Part shown: positions 23,986-36,500 of the stretch, in pieces | Layout: every line of letters begins with the position of its first letter | How positions within the stretch are numbered: position 1 is the first letter of the stretch | NCBI GenBank assembly: GCA_944989445.1 | Contig: CALYLW010000058.1 | Span: 1,558,001-1,622,000, forward strand | Direction of reading: 5' to 3' | Source of the DNA: Ampullaceana balthica | Lineage: Eukaryota; Mollusca; Gastropoda; Lymnaeidae | Length of the DNA stretch: 64,000 nucleotides | Notes under the pieces: generated by a model | Database searches by the model: none | What the model saw: the letters and a program-made list of their open reading frames with translations, nothing else | What the model was told of the DNA's origin: nothing | Made by a program: the position numbers and the translations under genes

Positions 23986-24275
23986 CTCACTTTCCTCCTC
24001 TCTCTCCCTCTGTATCTATCTCTCTCTTTCTTTATTTCTCTGTAGGGATGTACCGGATTCAAATTTTTGAAATTCGACCGGAGCAGGATTTTGCCGGATA
24101 TATGAAGTGAAATCCTGCAGGAGCCGGAACCGGATTTGTAAAAATGGCTGGATTCCGGATTTGCCGGAGCCGGAGCCAAAATCCGGTACACCCCTATTTC
24201 TATCTCTCTATCTCTGTCTCTCTCTTTCTTTGTGTTCCGCATACTCCCTCTTTATCTCTCTTTCGTTTCCTTCCT
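23986..24275. repeat. (TC)n-rich tract split by a MITE
   Basis: CTCTCT/TATCTCT low-complexity sequence on both sides of the MITE at 24043-24196. Confidence 0.8.
24043..24196. mobile_element. hAT-like MITE, 154 bp
   Basis: Ends TAGGGATGTACCGG and CCGGTACACCCCTA are inverted, and the interior is rich in GGAGCCGGA. Flanks TTTCTCTG and TTTCTATC are a possible decayed 8-bp duplication within the TC tract. Confidence 0.8.
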
Positions 24276-25639
24276 TCTATGTCTGTATAAATCATGTATT
24301 TGAGAGATCATGTGTTGTATTATGGTAGTATTTGTTAGTGATCACTAAATAATTTACTCAATATTATCTATACATTTCATCAGGCATCGCCTCTTAAAGA
24401 CATTTCAAGTTAAATTACGACAATGACGTCTTTCTTCTAAACTGATGGAAAAATTCATCGTTTTCATAGTGCTTTGAAATAAGTTTTTATTGTTAATCTC
24501 GCGTATAATAATCCGCATTCATCCTTTATTGTCGTAGGCATATCGAACATTAATATTTACGAAAAGCAAAAGGCAATGAGGCTACACGCACCGCGAGTTT
24601 ACTGGACACTGGAATACAATTCAACTTTAATTGGACACCAGTGAGAAGATAAAAAAAACAGTTGTTTTTTGTATTATCAATAAAAAAAACTTGATTGTTA
24701 AAAGGAAACATTACAGCTTCATAGAAAGGTAAATTATCAATGTAATTTTACATTGGCGTATTACAACGATATAAAGACTGATTAAATAAATGGTAGCTTT
24801 AGAAGGCTTCGAACATTATTTTGTGTTCTACTTGGCTCCGCTCAGAGTAACTACAGTTCAGGATTAGCGCACCGCTATCAATCTTCGTCAATAATCTACC
24901 AATGGGGACTCCCTATTACTTGTTTGGGGATCCTTGTGCCGGCCTATTCACTGATCCCCAATGGCGACTGTTTATTACTTACACTCCACATTCCATTTCG
25001 TCTCCTCTGTTCTACAGACGTAAACATTTTCCCTGGCCGCTGTTCTTATCTATCAGTTCTGACAGCCAGGGGCAGCCACTCATGATAACAATGGTAGCTG
25101 TTTGACAAACTCGTGAGAGAAAGTCAAGAAAGTTTCGACTTTTAATTGATGTATGCATCACTAAATTATCCCCGAATTTAAGGTGATGATTGCTCGAGGT
25201 TCTCAAACTCCCAAGAACGTTAACATGTATGCACTGTGACAGTAAAGGGTTCTCTAGAAACGTATGTGTTCAAATATCGATCAAGTAATCAAGCCATGCT
25301 ATCGATTTATGTAATTCTATCTTGATAGATTGGTTTACGAACAGCCATTTTTTACTTGTGCACGAAGAAACGTTCGACATGAAGGAAGATATGATCACGA
25401 ATTTCTTGTATTGATAGAAACTAACAACAATTTAGTGAAGATTTTTTTTTGGGGGGGGGGATATTGAGTAATTGAATACAAAATCAACTCGAATCTATAC
25501 TTGTAAATTTGCATGTTGATTATCGAAAGAAATGTTAATTGTATAATATAGAAGATAAGGTCGAATGTGTAACGTATATATTGGGGGCATAAAAATAGGT
25601 GTGTTTTTTCATGGACTTATCACGATGGATGTCTTGTTT
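24276..25639. other. Intergenic, no gene seen
   Basis: Open frames at 24902-25105 (+) and 25012-25206 (-) overlap and show no recognisable domain. A poly-T/poly-G run lies at 25443-25460. Could contain unrecognised host untranslated sequence. Confidence 0.4.
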
Positions 25640-26046
25640 CATAGACAAACATTTATTGTGTCACTTAATGTACACATCACAATTAGCGTGTCACTTAAAT
25701 TACACATCACATATAGTGTGTCTCTTAAGTTACACATCACATTTAGTGTGTCACTTAATGTACACATCATAATTAGTGTGTCACTTAAGTTACACATCAC
25801 ATTTAGTGTGTCACTTAATGTACACATCACATTTAGTGTGTCACTTAATGTACACATCACATTTAGTGTGTCACTTAATGTACACATCATAATTAGTGTG
25901 TCACTTAATGTACACATCACATTTAGTGTGTCTCTCAATGTACACATCACATTTAGTGTGTCACTTAATGTACACATCACATTTAGTGTGTCACTTAATG
26001 TACACATCATAATTAGTGTGTCACTTAATGTACACATCACAAATGG
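25640..26046. repeat. 30-bp minisatellite, about 13 copies
   Basis: Unit GTGTCACTTAATGTACACAT plus CACATTTAGT, 30 bp, with CATAATTAGT variants recurring at intervals. Ten-codon period keeps frames open on both strands. Confidence 0.93.
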
Positions 26047-26254
26047 TGTGTATATTTATGGATTTATCACTATGGATCTCCTTATTAATGGAAACATCAC
26101 GATTGGTGTGGTTTTATGACCTTTCGTAAATAGAAACTATTATGAACGTTTGACAAGAAATACACACATGTCAGCTCACCAACAAATGGGCAGACAACTT
26201 ATTTCTAATAAAATAAAAACTCTGAAAACCTTTGATACCTTAGTTATTTAACCT

Positions 26255-26645
26255 TCTCCAGGTTTACCTCATCTTACCTCATCAGGGTTACCTCATCTTA
26301 CTTCATCAGGGTTACCTCATCTTACCTCATTAGGGTTACTTCATATTACCTCATCAGGGTTACCTCATCTTACCTCATCAGGGTTACTTCACCTTACCTC
26401 ATCAGACTTACTTCATCTTACTTCATCAATGTTACCTCATCTTACATAATCAGAGTTACTTCATCTTACTTCATCGGGGTTACCTCATCTTACCTCATCA
26501 GGGTTACTTCATGTTACTTCATCAGGGTTACCTCATCTTACCTCATCAGGGTTACCTCATCTTACTTCATCAGTGTTACCTCATCTTACTTCACCAGGGT
26601 TACCTCATCTTACTTCATCAGTTTTACCTCATCTTACCTCATGAC
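26255..26645. repeat. Minisatellite sharing the 54-bp array core
   Basis: Degenerate repeats of GGGTTACCTCATCTTACTTC plus ATCA. The same core, TTACTTCATCAGGGTTACCT, is two-thirds of the 54-bp unit at 15553-16990, ten kilobases away. Confidence 0.88.
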
Positions 26646-27305
26646 ACCAACGCAAGCCATGAAATCTGAACCTGCAGCAACAGACCGATCACCTCAACAG
26701 CAACAGGATATCTCTCATTGTGTCCATAATCTCAGTCTTCTGTGTTGCATTCATGGAGTGGCTCCGTTAACCGCATTGTTTGTGGTGCTTCTTTGATCAG
26801 ACTACACAGACCGTCATAGACCGTCTCTTACACACAATTCTAATCAATTATTTTATCATTGTTTAAAAAAAATTATTATAACGCTTGAATAATTTTTTTC
26901 CATGCAATGAATTAAACGACGATTATTTCAGATTCCAGATAGAGCGGCCTATGTAATATACCAGGACTGGAGACTACGTTTTATTCTTAAACGCGTCCAT
27001 GAGGCATACGTCCGAGTGCTTATGAGTTGACCACGGTGCCAATGACGCAGTAAAAATCATGAAAGCTGCAGCATATCAGTGACGTCAATACCCTGTTATG
27101 GAGTACAGCGGAGTTTTCCCAATGCGGCCATCTAACAAAATTCTTGTGGCAACAAAAACAAATAATACATGATATAACAGACCTCCTCACAATCTAATGT
27201 ATGGCGAGACATGGTTTTCAAGACAGTTGACTTTCGTTTGGTTACTACGAACCATGGCATGTCGGCCTGAAGTTGCGTCTATTCGTAACTCTCTAAGACT
27301 TCAGA
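26646..27305. other. Upstream region of the 7TM-pseudokinase gene
   Basis: Lower repeat content than its surroundings. It should hold the promoter and 5' UTR of the gene starting at 27306, but no convincing TATA box or initiator is identifiable. An in-frame TAA at 27294-27296 limits the protein start. Confidence 0.4.
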
Positions 27306-27319
27306 ATGCTAGCGGCTAA
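27254..27319 (+). promoter_or_regulatory. Upstream ORF overlapping the main start
   Basis: A 21-codon ORF starts in an ideal context (ACCATGG) at 27254 and ends in TAA at 27317-27319, overlapping the main ATG at 27306 in another frame. If transcribed, scanning ribosomes would be expected to favour it and reduce translation of the receptor. It matters only if the transcript starts upstream of 27254. Confidence 0.4.
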
Positions 27320-27573
27320 CACGTCAGATGTGCCAAGACTCACCTCTGAGAGCCAGCCTGGTCTGCACACGACTCTACTGGTGGCTTCGTCCGTCGCTTT
27401 GATTGGCTGCCTGGTGTCCATCGTGTCCAAGCTCGCGCTTCGCTTTGTGATTCCAGTGGCGTGGAAGTATTGTCTGCTGTGTCAGGATGTGGCAGGTCTG
27501 AGTTTGAGTTTGGGTCTGCTACTCATCGCCTGTCACATAGGTGGCGCCAGTGTTGATACGTGCCGGGCAGGGG
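27306..27573 (+). CDS. Exon 1: N-terminus, TM1, TM2
   Basis: Encodes a short N-terminus with a possible N-glycosylation site (Asn5-Thr-Ser), TM1 at about 22-45 (LLVASSVALIGCLVSIV), TM2 at about 54-78 (LSLSLGLLLIACHIG) and Cys86. ATG 27306 is the first in-frame ATG after TAA 27294. The donor is GGGG^GTAAGT; the exon ends in phase 1. Confidence 0.8.
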
Positions 27574-30500
27574 GTAAGTTGTGGCCTTGTCTAATGGTAT
27601 AGGTCATAGGGCATATGTCATTTGACATTTTGTATACAGCTTAAGTGTTGAAATACACTTTATACACACATATTTCATGTGACAGCCACCAACAACCAAA
27701 CTGTCATGTGACAAACACTAACAATCAAACTGTCATGTTACAGCCACTAGCAACCAAACTGTCATGTTACAGCCACTAACAAAAAATTATTATAAAATCA
27801 ACAATCAAAATTTTAACGTTATAATGAATCAAATTCCATAGTATACATTAATTAAATTAGTGGAGTATTTTGACTTTCATCAGTAATTGAGTGTAAAATG
27901 TGTATCATATTTTGTAAAGTTCTCTTTTACGTGAACAGGATTCTTCACGCTGTATGGTGTCTTTGATGCTGTCTCGTCCCTCACTCTCATGGGAATTACA
28001 TTTATCCTCATACAGAATCCCTCTAAAATGTCACATCTATCAACATTCAGGTAACTTGAGCTTTGTTAAACTTGTTATATAACAAATAAACATGTAATGG
28101 AAACTTAAAATAGAACTGCGTAATGTTGAAGATTAACATTGTGGCTTAAGTTTGTGTGCAAAGGGGCCGTCCATAAATGACGTCACGCACCTAGGGGGGG
28201 AGGGGGTCACACTTTTGTGACGATGCGTGACGAGGGGGAGGGAGGGGAGTTGAAGAAGTGTGACGTCACATCAAAAGGGTAACTTTAAATAAAACTTCCA
28301 CTGAAATAGTTGGTCGCTTACAATTTATTTAATTACTTTTTTTTAAAAATCAGTGCTTCTCATTGTGCCGGTCGGTAGGCCATCAGACGCTGGTTGGTGT
28401 AAGCTATCAAGACATGAAAATTAAATCTAATTATAATCCTTAAGTTTGAGAATCCACAAGATAATATATGAAATTGTTACACTTCGTCGTTTGATGTTGA
28501 CATCAAAGCATTTGTGATGTAACCGAAGCTCCGTTTGATTCTCTCATGGACTTTTTTGCCCGTTACCCCAAAATAGACAAGTTTATCTGTGCGTTACCCC
28601 CCCCCCAACCCCCAGACTTTAGGATCTGCTCACATGACTCGGGGATTAGGGGATCATCGTTAGCCCACACGAAAATGCTACTGGTGAGTTTTACAAGCAT
28701 GACAAGTGTCTAAAAATGATCTGAATAGGATTATGTGTAGATATTTTAAGCCAAAACGACACGGAATATCATTTTTCTTTAAAAGGGGAGGGGGGAGGAG
28801 GGAATCTATTTGATAAATTAAAAACGTTTTAAGTTTTATATAATTGTTCGATTGCTTTTTGGTCAATCGCCCCTGGCCATTCTAGTCTTCTAAATCAGTG
28901 CTTCTCAAAGTGGTGGTCCGCGGACCGGTGCCGGTCCGTGGGCCATCCGCTGCCGGTCCGCAGATGTTCTCAAAAAAAGGACCGAAACAATTGTCAGTGC
29001 AGGGAAAATAGTGCACCGGTCCCTGGTGCAATGGAAAAAATTCCTGCCGGTCCGCCATACTAAAACGTTTGAGAAGCACTGCTCTAGATATAATGGTAAA
29101 TGAGCCCATTTAAATTAGTCAAGTATTCATTTACTTTATTTAATGCATCAAATTCTTGACATCCCAATTCGAGAGGAGCACAAAACAACTTTTCTTCTTA
29201 GCCCAGTTTTTAAGGCATTAATTTTAAATATCACAGAAAGGATACTTGATACAGACAAGTCATGTGGATTAAGATTATTGTCACTCGTGTCAATATAAAT
29301 GAAAGTAGGGTAGATTTAGGTGTCTTCGTATAGTACGTAGGTAAGAAATCTACATAGTTGTCAAATTTTTAAAATATGCATTTTCTGGAAGGAACCGGTT
29401 CAATAATGGGCATATGTTCCAAGCGTACACGTGCACTTGACGTATTTTAATATATCTAGTGGATTGTAGTGGATTTTATATGTCCCAAATGAGTCTGCAT
29501 TACCCCCAAGAAATCACTTTTTGACCTCAGATGAGGTTATTTACCTATGTTCGCTGACCTCTTTCTTACGGGATGCCCGTCAGTCAATTGAGGGATTTTT
29601 TTACAAATAAATTTTTTAAATGTTATTTCTAAATATTTTTTTTTCAAAACAAAGACGTTAACCGTGATGATTAATAGTCAATGTTTAATTTGTATGCATT
29701 AAAATAAAATATAATCTAAGGATGTTAACACAGTTGTTTTCTGAAGGCCGGTTAAACGTTTTTAAAAAATGCTTCACGCGGGTTACGATATAACAATGTA
29801 GATCTTCACTAAATAAATAATAAATACTTAAATGACAATAAAAGTGATTTGAAACATACTTATTTTCAAATAGAAAATAAAGTGTTTTTTCTATTTTGGG
29901 GGGGGGGTCAAAGATTTGTGACGTATTTTTAGAGGGGGGGGGGTCTAAGTTTTTGTGACGACGCGTGACGAAGGGGGGGGGAGGGGGTGAAAAATCGGCA
30001 AAAATCGCGTGACGTCATTTATGGACGGCCCCAAACATATTTGTGGTAATTTTGCAAACATACATATTTAGAATAATTTTGAAATTATACATATTTAGGG
30101 TAATTTTGCAAGTATAAATTAGAGATATTGAGTTAAAGTTTTCGGAATTTATAATTGGATAAATCGGGCAATCCTTCACAATGGGGTAATAATGCAATTA
30201 GAATTATTCGAGTAACAGTATAGGAATTCATGTCTGCGTTAATGGTGTAGGTGTTCCCGCGTTGGGTAATATTGAAGTTAGACAGGAAGGTCTACATGAA
30301 ATTATAGATTTACAATATTAGTAAATAACCTAATAAATTATTGGAATATTTCCTTTCTTAACTTAATATTTAAATTAATTATGAACCTTAAAGCGTGTTT
30401 AAAGACATTTATTGACCTTTACTAAAATCGAATGATCCAACCAAGCGAGGTAACTTTAAGATTAGACAAGTGAGATGCTTCACTCAATGATTGAATCTAT

Positions 30501-33500
30501 AAAATAATGTTTATGTATATGTCATCAATGAGTCCTATCTGTTGATGAATTATGTTTGAACATACAACAACCAGATGGGGCGTCTACCTCGCCATAGTAC
30601 TCCCGCAGAAGTGCATCATGGTTATCCTGTCGGCACTTCCGGTATCTCCTATGGATTACTTCGACCAATCCACACCATATCCACTGGTTTGTTTCCCCAT
30701 CAGACAGGTAAGGCTGATGTGAACTACAACTGAATTTATGACTTTTTGACTTTATCTTGTATCAGATGACTGGAACATTTAAACTATTTGTATTTTCACT
30801 CTTAATATTTAATTGTAGCAATCATATATTTATAGGTCTCAAATCTTTATCAGTTCGCTAAGCTTTATATTTCTCAAAACCTTTTGAATTTTTTTTCCAC
30901 CACAATTGAGCACTTATTATTTCGCTTTTTGATTTTTTAAAAAATTGTCAAAATTGTTTGAATAAAAGAAAACAACGAATTTTCCCTCGTTAAAAATGTT
31001 GGAAGAAAAGTCATCAATGAATTTAACCTCGTCATCTATACAGGAAGGAGGCAAAGGCTCAGCATTTGGCGCCATCTTAGTTTTTATGTTGTGGGGGATT
31101 CTGGGTTCGGCCTTCATTCTGGGTATTGTTGTTGCCGTGAGATTCTGGGCTGGACCGAGTACACGTGTCCATGCTTCATCCCCCAGTCTATGGCAGACAC
31201 AGAAGGTAGGAGGCAGTCAATTGTCATCAATGCGATTTTTTCAATTTCATTCACCTTTACGGACTCACAAATAAATTAAACACTGTACGAACGCAATAGT
31301 AAATAAAATAACTAGCCTCAAACATAAACATAACACAGTTGTACAGATTCAATCAAACATAAACATAACACAGTTGTACAGATTCAATCGAACATAAACA
31401 TAACACAGTTGTACAGATTCACTCAAACATAAACATAACACAGTTGTACAGATTCAATCAAACATAAGCATAACACAGTTGTACAGATTCACTCAAACAT
31501 AAACATAACACAGTTGTACAGATTCACTCAAACATAAACATAACACAGTTGTACAGATTCAACAAACATAAACATAACACAGTTGTACAGATTCAATCAA
31601 TCATAAACATAACACAGTTGTACAGATTCAATCAAACATAAACATAACACAGTTGTACAGATTCACTCAAACATAAACATAACACAGTTGTACAGATTCA
31701 ATCAATCATAAACATAACACAGTTGTACAGATTCAATCAATCATAAACATAACACAGTTGTACAGATTCAATCAATCATAAACATAACACAGTTGTACAG
31801 ATTCACTCAAACATAAACATAACACAGTTGTACAGATTCACTCAAACATAAACATAACACAGTTGTACAGATTCAATCAAACATAAACATAACACAGTTG
31901 TACAGATTCAATCAAACATAAACATAACACAGTTGTACAGATTCAATCAAACATAAACATAACACAGTTGTACAGATTTAAAAGTTGGAATATTTTCCTT
32001 TCCATCCAGATGGAACAGGGTCGAAGTCTCCACAAGTTCACGATTGCCGAAGTGACCCTGGCCATAACTCTGATGTTGACGCTGACCATCGTGGTGTACA
32101 GCAACAGAGACTTGACCCCCACACCTCAGTGGGTCGGGCTATTTTTTCTGGTGGTCATCGTCCTGGTCCACGTCATCATGTCCATGGTCCAGCTGTCCAT
32201 GTGGAGTGAACTCTGCTGTGAGAAAACTGCCCAGAAGAAAGAACCTCATCACAGGTTAAAACAGCTGGAGCTCATCAGAACAGAGGTAAAATAAGGACGT
32301 GTCTGAAATATTTGACACGTGATGGTTAGGGAACATAGAGTTGCCATGTTTTGTGTATTAGATAATACAAAGGTTAGGGATAATTATACAGTGGCCGTGT
32401 TGTGTGGAATAGAACTGTTAAATAAATGTTATAATATGTAGATTGAGGCGGGTCAAAACTCTAGGCCCACGTGTACTGTCGTAGATCCACTACAGGGGGG
32501 TTGTGACGAAATTTATGGAGTCAAACTCATCTGCGCACGGGAAAATGAAAACTCACTATCGTCTGACCCGAAAACGTCAACAATGCAGCGACTCGGCCTG
32601 ATTAGGCATGCCCCAGAATCGTGCGACAGGTCACGGTTGCATGACTGAGAAACAACAAGTAACATCCAATCAGAAAAGGGATGAGTATGCTACCCATCGG
32701 GTATAAAGGGCAAGGCAAACCAAATAGCACCCTCTTTTCCGCCCAAGACGTCAGCCGAATGCAGTGACCGTATGACCATCATTCACCCCACTGTATCCGC
32801 TTACATCCTTGCAGCGAGTGAGCCGACATTGGTTTCGAGCCAGAATCCATTCTGGTTTCTATGCACCCGCCAGTACCGGGAGAAGTGTTGCTGTGCACCC
32901 GCCAGTACCGGGAGAAGTGTCGTTAACCTTCAGGACCAAGAGCTGGACCCACCGCTGTTCCAAGCGACTTGGACTGTCAACCTACCTCAGCCCTGCACCA
33001 TCGACAGGAACCTGAGAACACCTCAACAGTTACCAGTATTACGTCCAACGTAAACTGATGCCGACAAACGCACGTTGCGTATGTCGAAGCCTATCCGTAT
33101 AAACACACTATACGTATAGAAGCCGGTCATTCACACTTCCGTGATCACCGAAGTCACCTGGAACCATAGGTGAGCAGTATACCGAGCTTTAAGGAACCGA
33201 ACGATTCAGCTAGAGGGACCCTGCAGAACCAACCACACACACGTCAGCACTGACGGAGCCGTGTGTGGGGCAGCACTACCCAGCTGAACGCTTCATCACA
33301 CCTACTGACCAGGGGAGCGTGCAGAACCAACCGCTACACAGAGCGGGGCGCGACGACCCCATTGCAATTATGTATACACACCATAAACACTCGGTTACAA
33401 GGATTAGCTTGATGATGACAAAGCTAGGCCAAAGAAGGGATAGTTAATCGATTATATTCCTGTTATCATTTGGAACCTGTTTCCACTATTGTGTAATTTA

Positions 33501-36500
33501 TGTAAATAAATTTATTGTTACATTTTTACACCCTTTGGTCTGTTGATATATCGATTGAGAGAGATCACTAAAGTGTATGCGTTGTGAGCGGGAGGGATTA
33601 TTTAGACAATATACCCCTAGACAAACTTGCCCAAACATACAATACATCTTTCTCGCCACACCCCCTATCATCAAGCTAATCCTTGTAACCGAGTGTTTAT
33701 GGTGTGTATACTTAATTGCAATGGGGTCGTCGTGCCCCGCTCTGTGTAGCGGTTGGTTCTGCACGCTCCCCTGGTCAGTAGGTGTGATGAAGCGTTCAGC
33801 TGGGTAGTGCTGCCCCACACACGGCTCCGTCAGTGCTGACGTGTGGGTGGTTGGTTCTGCAGGGTCCCTCTAGCTGAATCGTTCGGTTCCTTAAACTCGG
33901 TATACTGCTCACCTATGGTTCCAGGTGACTTCGGTGATCACGGAAGTGTGAATGACCGGCTTCTTTACGTATAGTGTGTTTATACGGATAGGCTTCGACA
34001 TACGCGACGTGCGTTTGTCGGCATCAGTTTACGTTGGACGTAATACTGGTAACTGTTGAGGTGTTCTCAGGTTCCTGTCGATGATGCAGGGCTGAGGTAG
34101 GTTGACAGTCCAAGTCGCTTGGAACAGCGGTTGGTCCAGCTCTTGGTCCTGAAGGTTAACGACACTTCTCCCGGTACTGGCGGGTGCACAGCAACACTTC
34201 TCCAGGTACATAGAAACCAGAATGGATTCTGGCTCGAAACCAATGTCGGCTCACTCGCTGCAAGGATGTAAGCGGATACAGTGGGGTGAATGATGGTCAT
34301 ACGGTCACTGCATTCGGCTGACGTCTTGGGCGGAAAAGAGGGTGCTATTTGGTTTGCCTTGCCCTTTATACCCGATGGGCAGCATACTCATCCCTTTTCT
34401 GATTGGATGTTACTTGTTGTTTCTCAGTCATGCAACCGTGACCTGTCGCACGATTCTGGGGCATGCCTAATCAGGTCGAGTCGCTGCATTGTTGACGTTT
34501 TCGGGTCAGATGATAGTGAGTTTTCATTTTCCCGTGCGCAGATGAGTTTGACTCCATAAATTTCGTCACAGGGGTTACATTGTTGTTTCCACAGGGGGGT
34601 TACATTGTTGTTTCTACAGGGGGGTTACAGTGTTGTTTCTACAGGGGGGTTACATTGTTGTTTTACACATTGAATTATGTCTCCCACTCATGTAGTCAAG
34701 ATTTAATATTATTATAGAAAATAGTTTTGATCTCTGTTATTAACAACATGTAGTGGGTGCAAAGTTGTTTTGATCTCTGTTATTAACAACATGTAGTGGG
34801 TGCAAAGTTGTTTTGATCTCTGTTATTAACAACATGTAGTGGGTGCAAAGTTGTTTTGATCTCTGTTATTAACAACATGTAGTGGGTGCAAAGTTGTTTT
34901 GATCTCTGTTATTAACAACATGTAGTGGGTGCAAAGTTGTTTTGATCTGTTTTTCAATCATGTTGGCAGAATGTTGACTTGATCCATGTTTTTTAATCAA
35001 GTAATTGGCAGCACGATGATTTATGTTTCTCAATGATTTCTGTCGTTCAGGGTCCCGGCAAACTTCGACTAAAGGCGAGTTGGGCTGCAGGAAAAGGTGT
35101 TTGGAAGCACGGACTTCTCAAAGTCTACGGCCCTGAACACATCAAGGCCTGGGCCCAGGAAATCGTTGTTCTGGGCCTCCTGAGAAAATCTCACAGTGCG
35201 AGTGTCTTACATTGTTTGTGGACCAGCAACTCCAACCCTTACTACGAGACAATGACCCTCATCAGTGGCAACATCGTGACCAGTGACTCCAGGTACTGGG
35301 ACACTTGCTCGGTGGGGGGAGGGGTGGGGAGGTAAAACAATTACGGGGTAATGATGTCTTTTATAAAATACAGTGGGACCTCTCATAACGAGCAATTATC
35401 ATAACGAGTAATTCGCATAACGAGCAAAAATGTGAAGAAGTTGCTCCCTTAACGAGCGATATTTCGTGTAACGAGTTACACAGAAAGAGGAAGTCCCTTT
35501 TTCCCGACATTATTTGTGACCCGGGCTTCCGCGCCAATGCATTTGTTTGTGTTTAGCACTTGGTTTGTTAGCGTATTGTTTTCGTGTTTGATCACCCGTT
35601 TTTACAAACTTTGTATTCAGACAGTATTCGTAATTTTTTATGTGCAAAGTGTAATAACCTGTGGTAAAATGTCTTCGAAGAAAAAAACAACACAAGAAGA
35701 CAGTCGTCATAAGAGAGAAAAAATAACTGTTGAAATGAACGTAAAATCATTTAAAATCGAGAACAAGGTGTCAGCGTGGCTAATCCAGCGCGCACTGAAA
35801 TTGACCAACATCAACGATCGGCACTATTCTCAAGAACAACATAAAAATTAACAAGATGGATGCTTCATAGGAAGTGTCAAGAATGTCTACGAAACGGTTA
35901 CGACACATTTTCGTCAAATTTTGAAGCTTTGGCAAAAACACATCTCTTTAGACAGTTTTCTAGTTAAAAAGGATTATTTGTCATAAAATCATATTTTTAT
36001 TTAATTTTTTTTTGTTTCAAATCTAAATTGTATTCCAAGTTGTTACACTCCTTAACAATTCATAAAGAATTTTATTTGAATAAATGTTATTAATTTTTTA
36101 GAAAAATTAGTAATTTTTTCAGCATGGTACGCATTATCCTTTTTTGTATTGATTTGTATGTGAAACATTGTTTTGTTTAACGGGTGTTTCGCTTAACGAG
36201 TAAGATTCTAGAACGATTAATGCGCATATAAGAGGTTCCACTGTATTCTATTTCATATCACATATCCTGACAATGACACAGATATGACCAAATCCCGAGT
36301 GGCTTGAATACTGACAAACAAGGTCTATATACATGGAAACCTTTCATCTTACAAACTTACAAAATCCACTCGTTAAGTTTAAGAAGATGACATTAGAGGG
36401 AGGGGGCATCCTATGCTAACATGACATTAGAGGAGGGGGCATCCTATGCCAACATGACATTAGAGGGAGGGGGCATCCTATGCCAACATGACATTACAGG

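Noticed and set aside
25565..26119. 184-residue plus and 133-residue minus frames
   Set aside because: 30-bp tandem repeat on both strands.
31091..31279. Alternative frame for exon 4
   Set aside because: It breaks the hydrophobic TM5 segment and disagrees with the phase 0 junctions on both sides.
33498..33818. 106-residue minus frame and similar frames in both inverted arms
   Set aside because: They occur symmetrically in the arms of the inverted LTR-like element and have no gag/pol motif.
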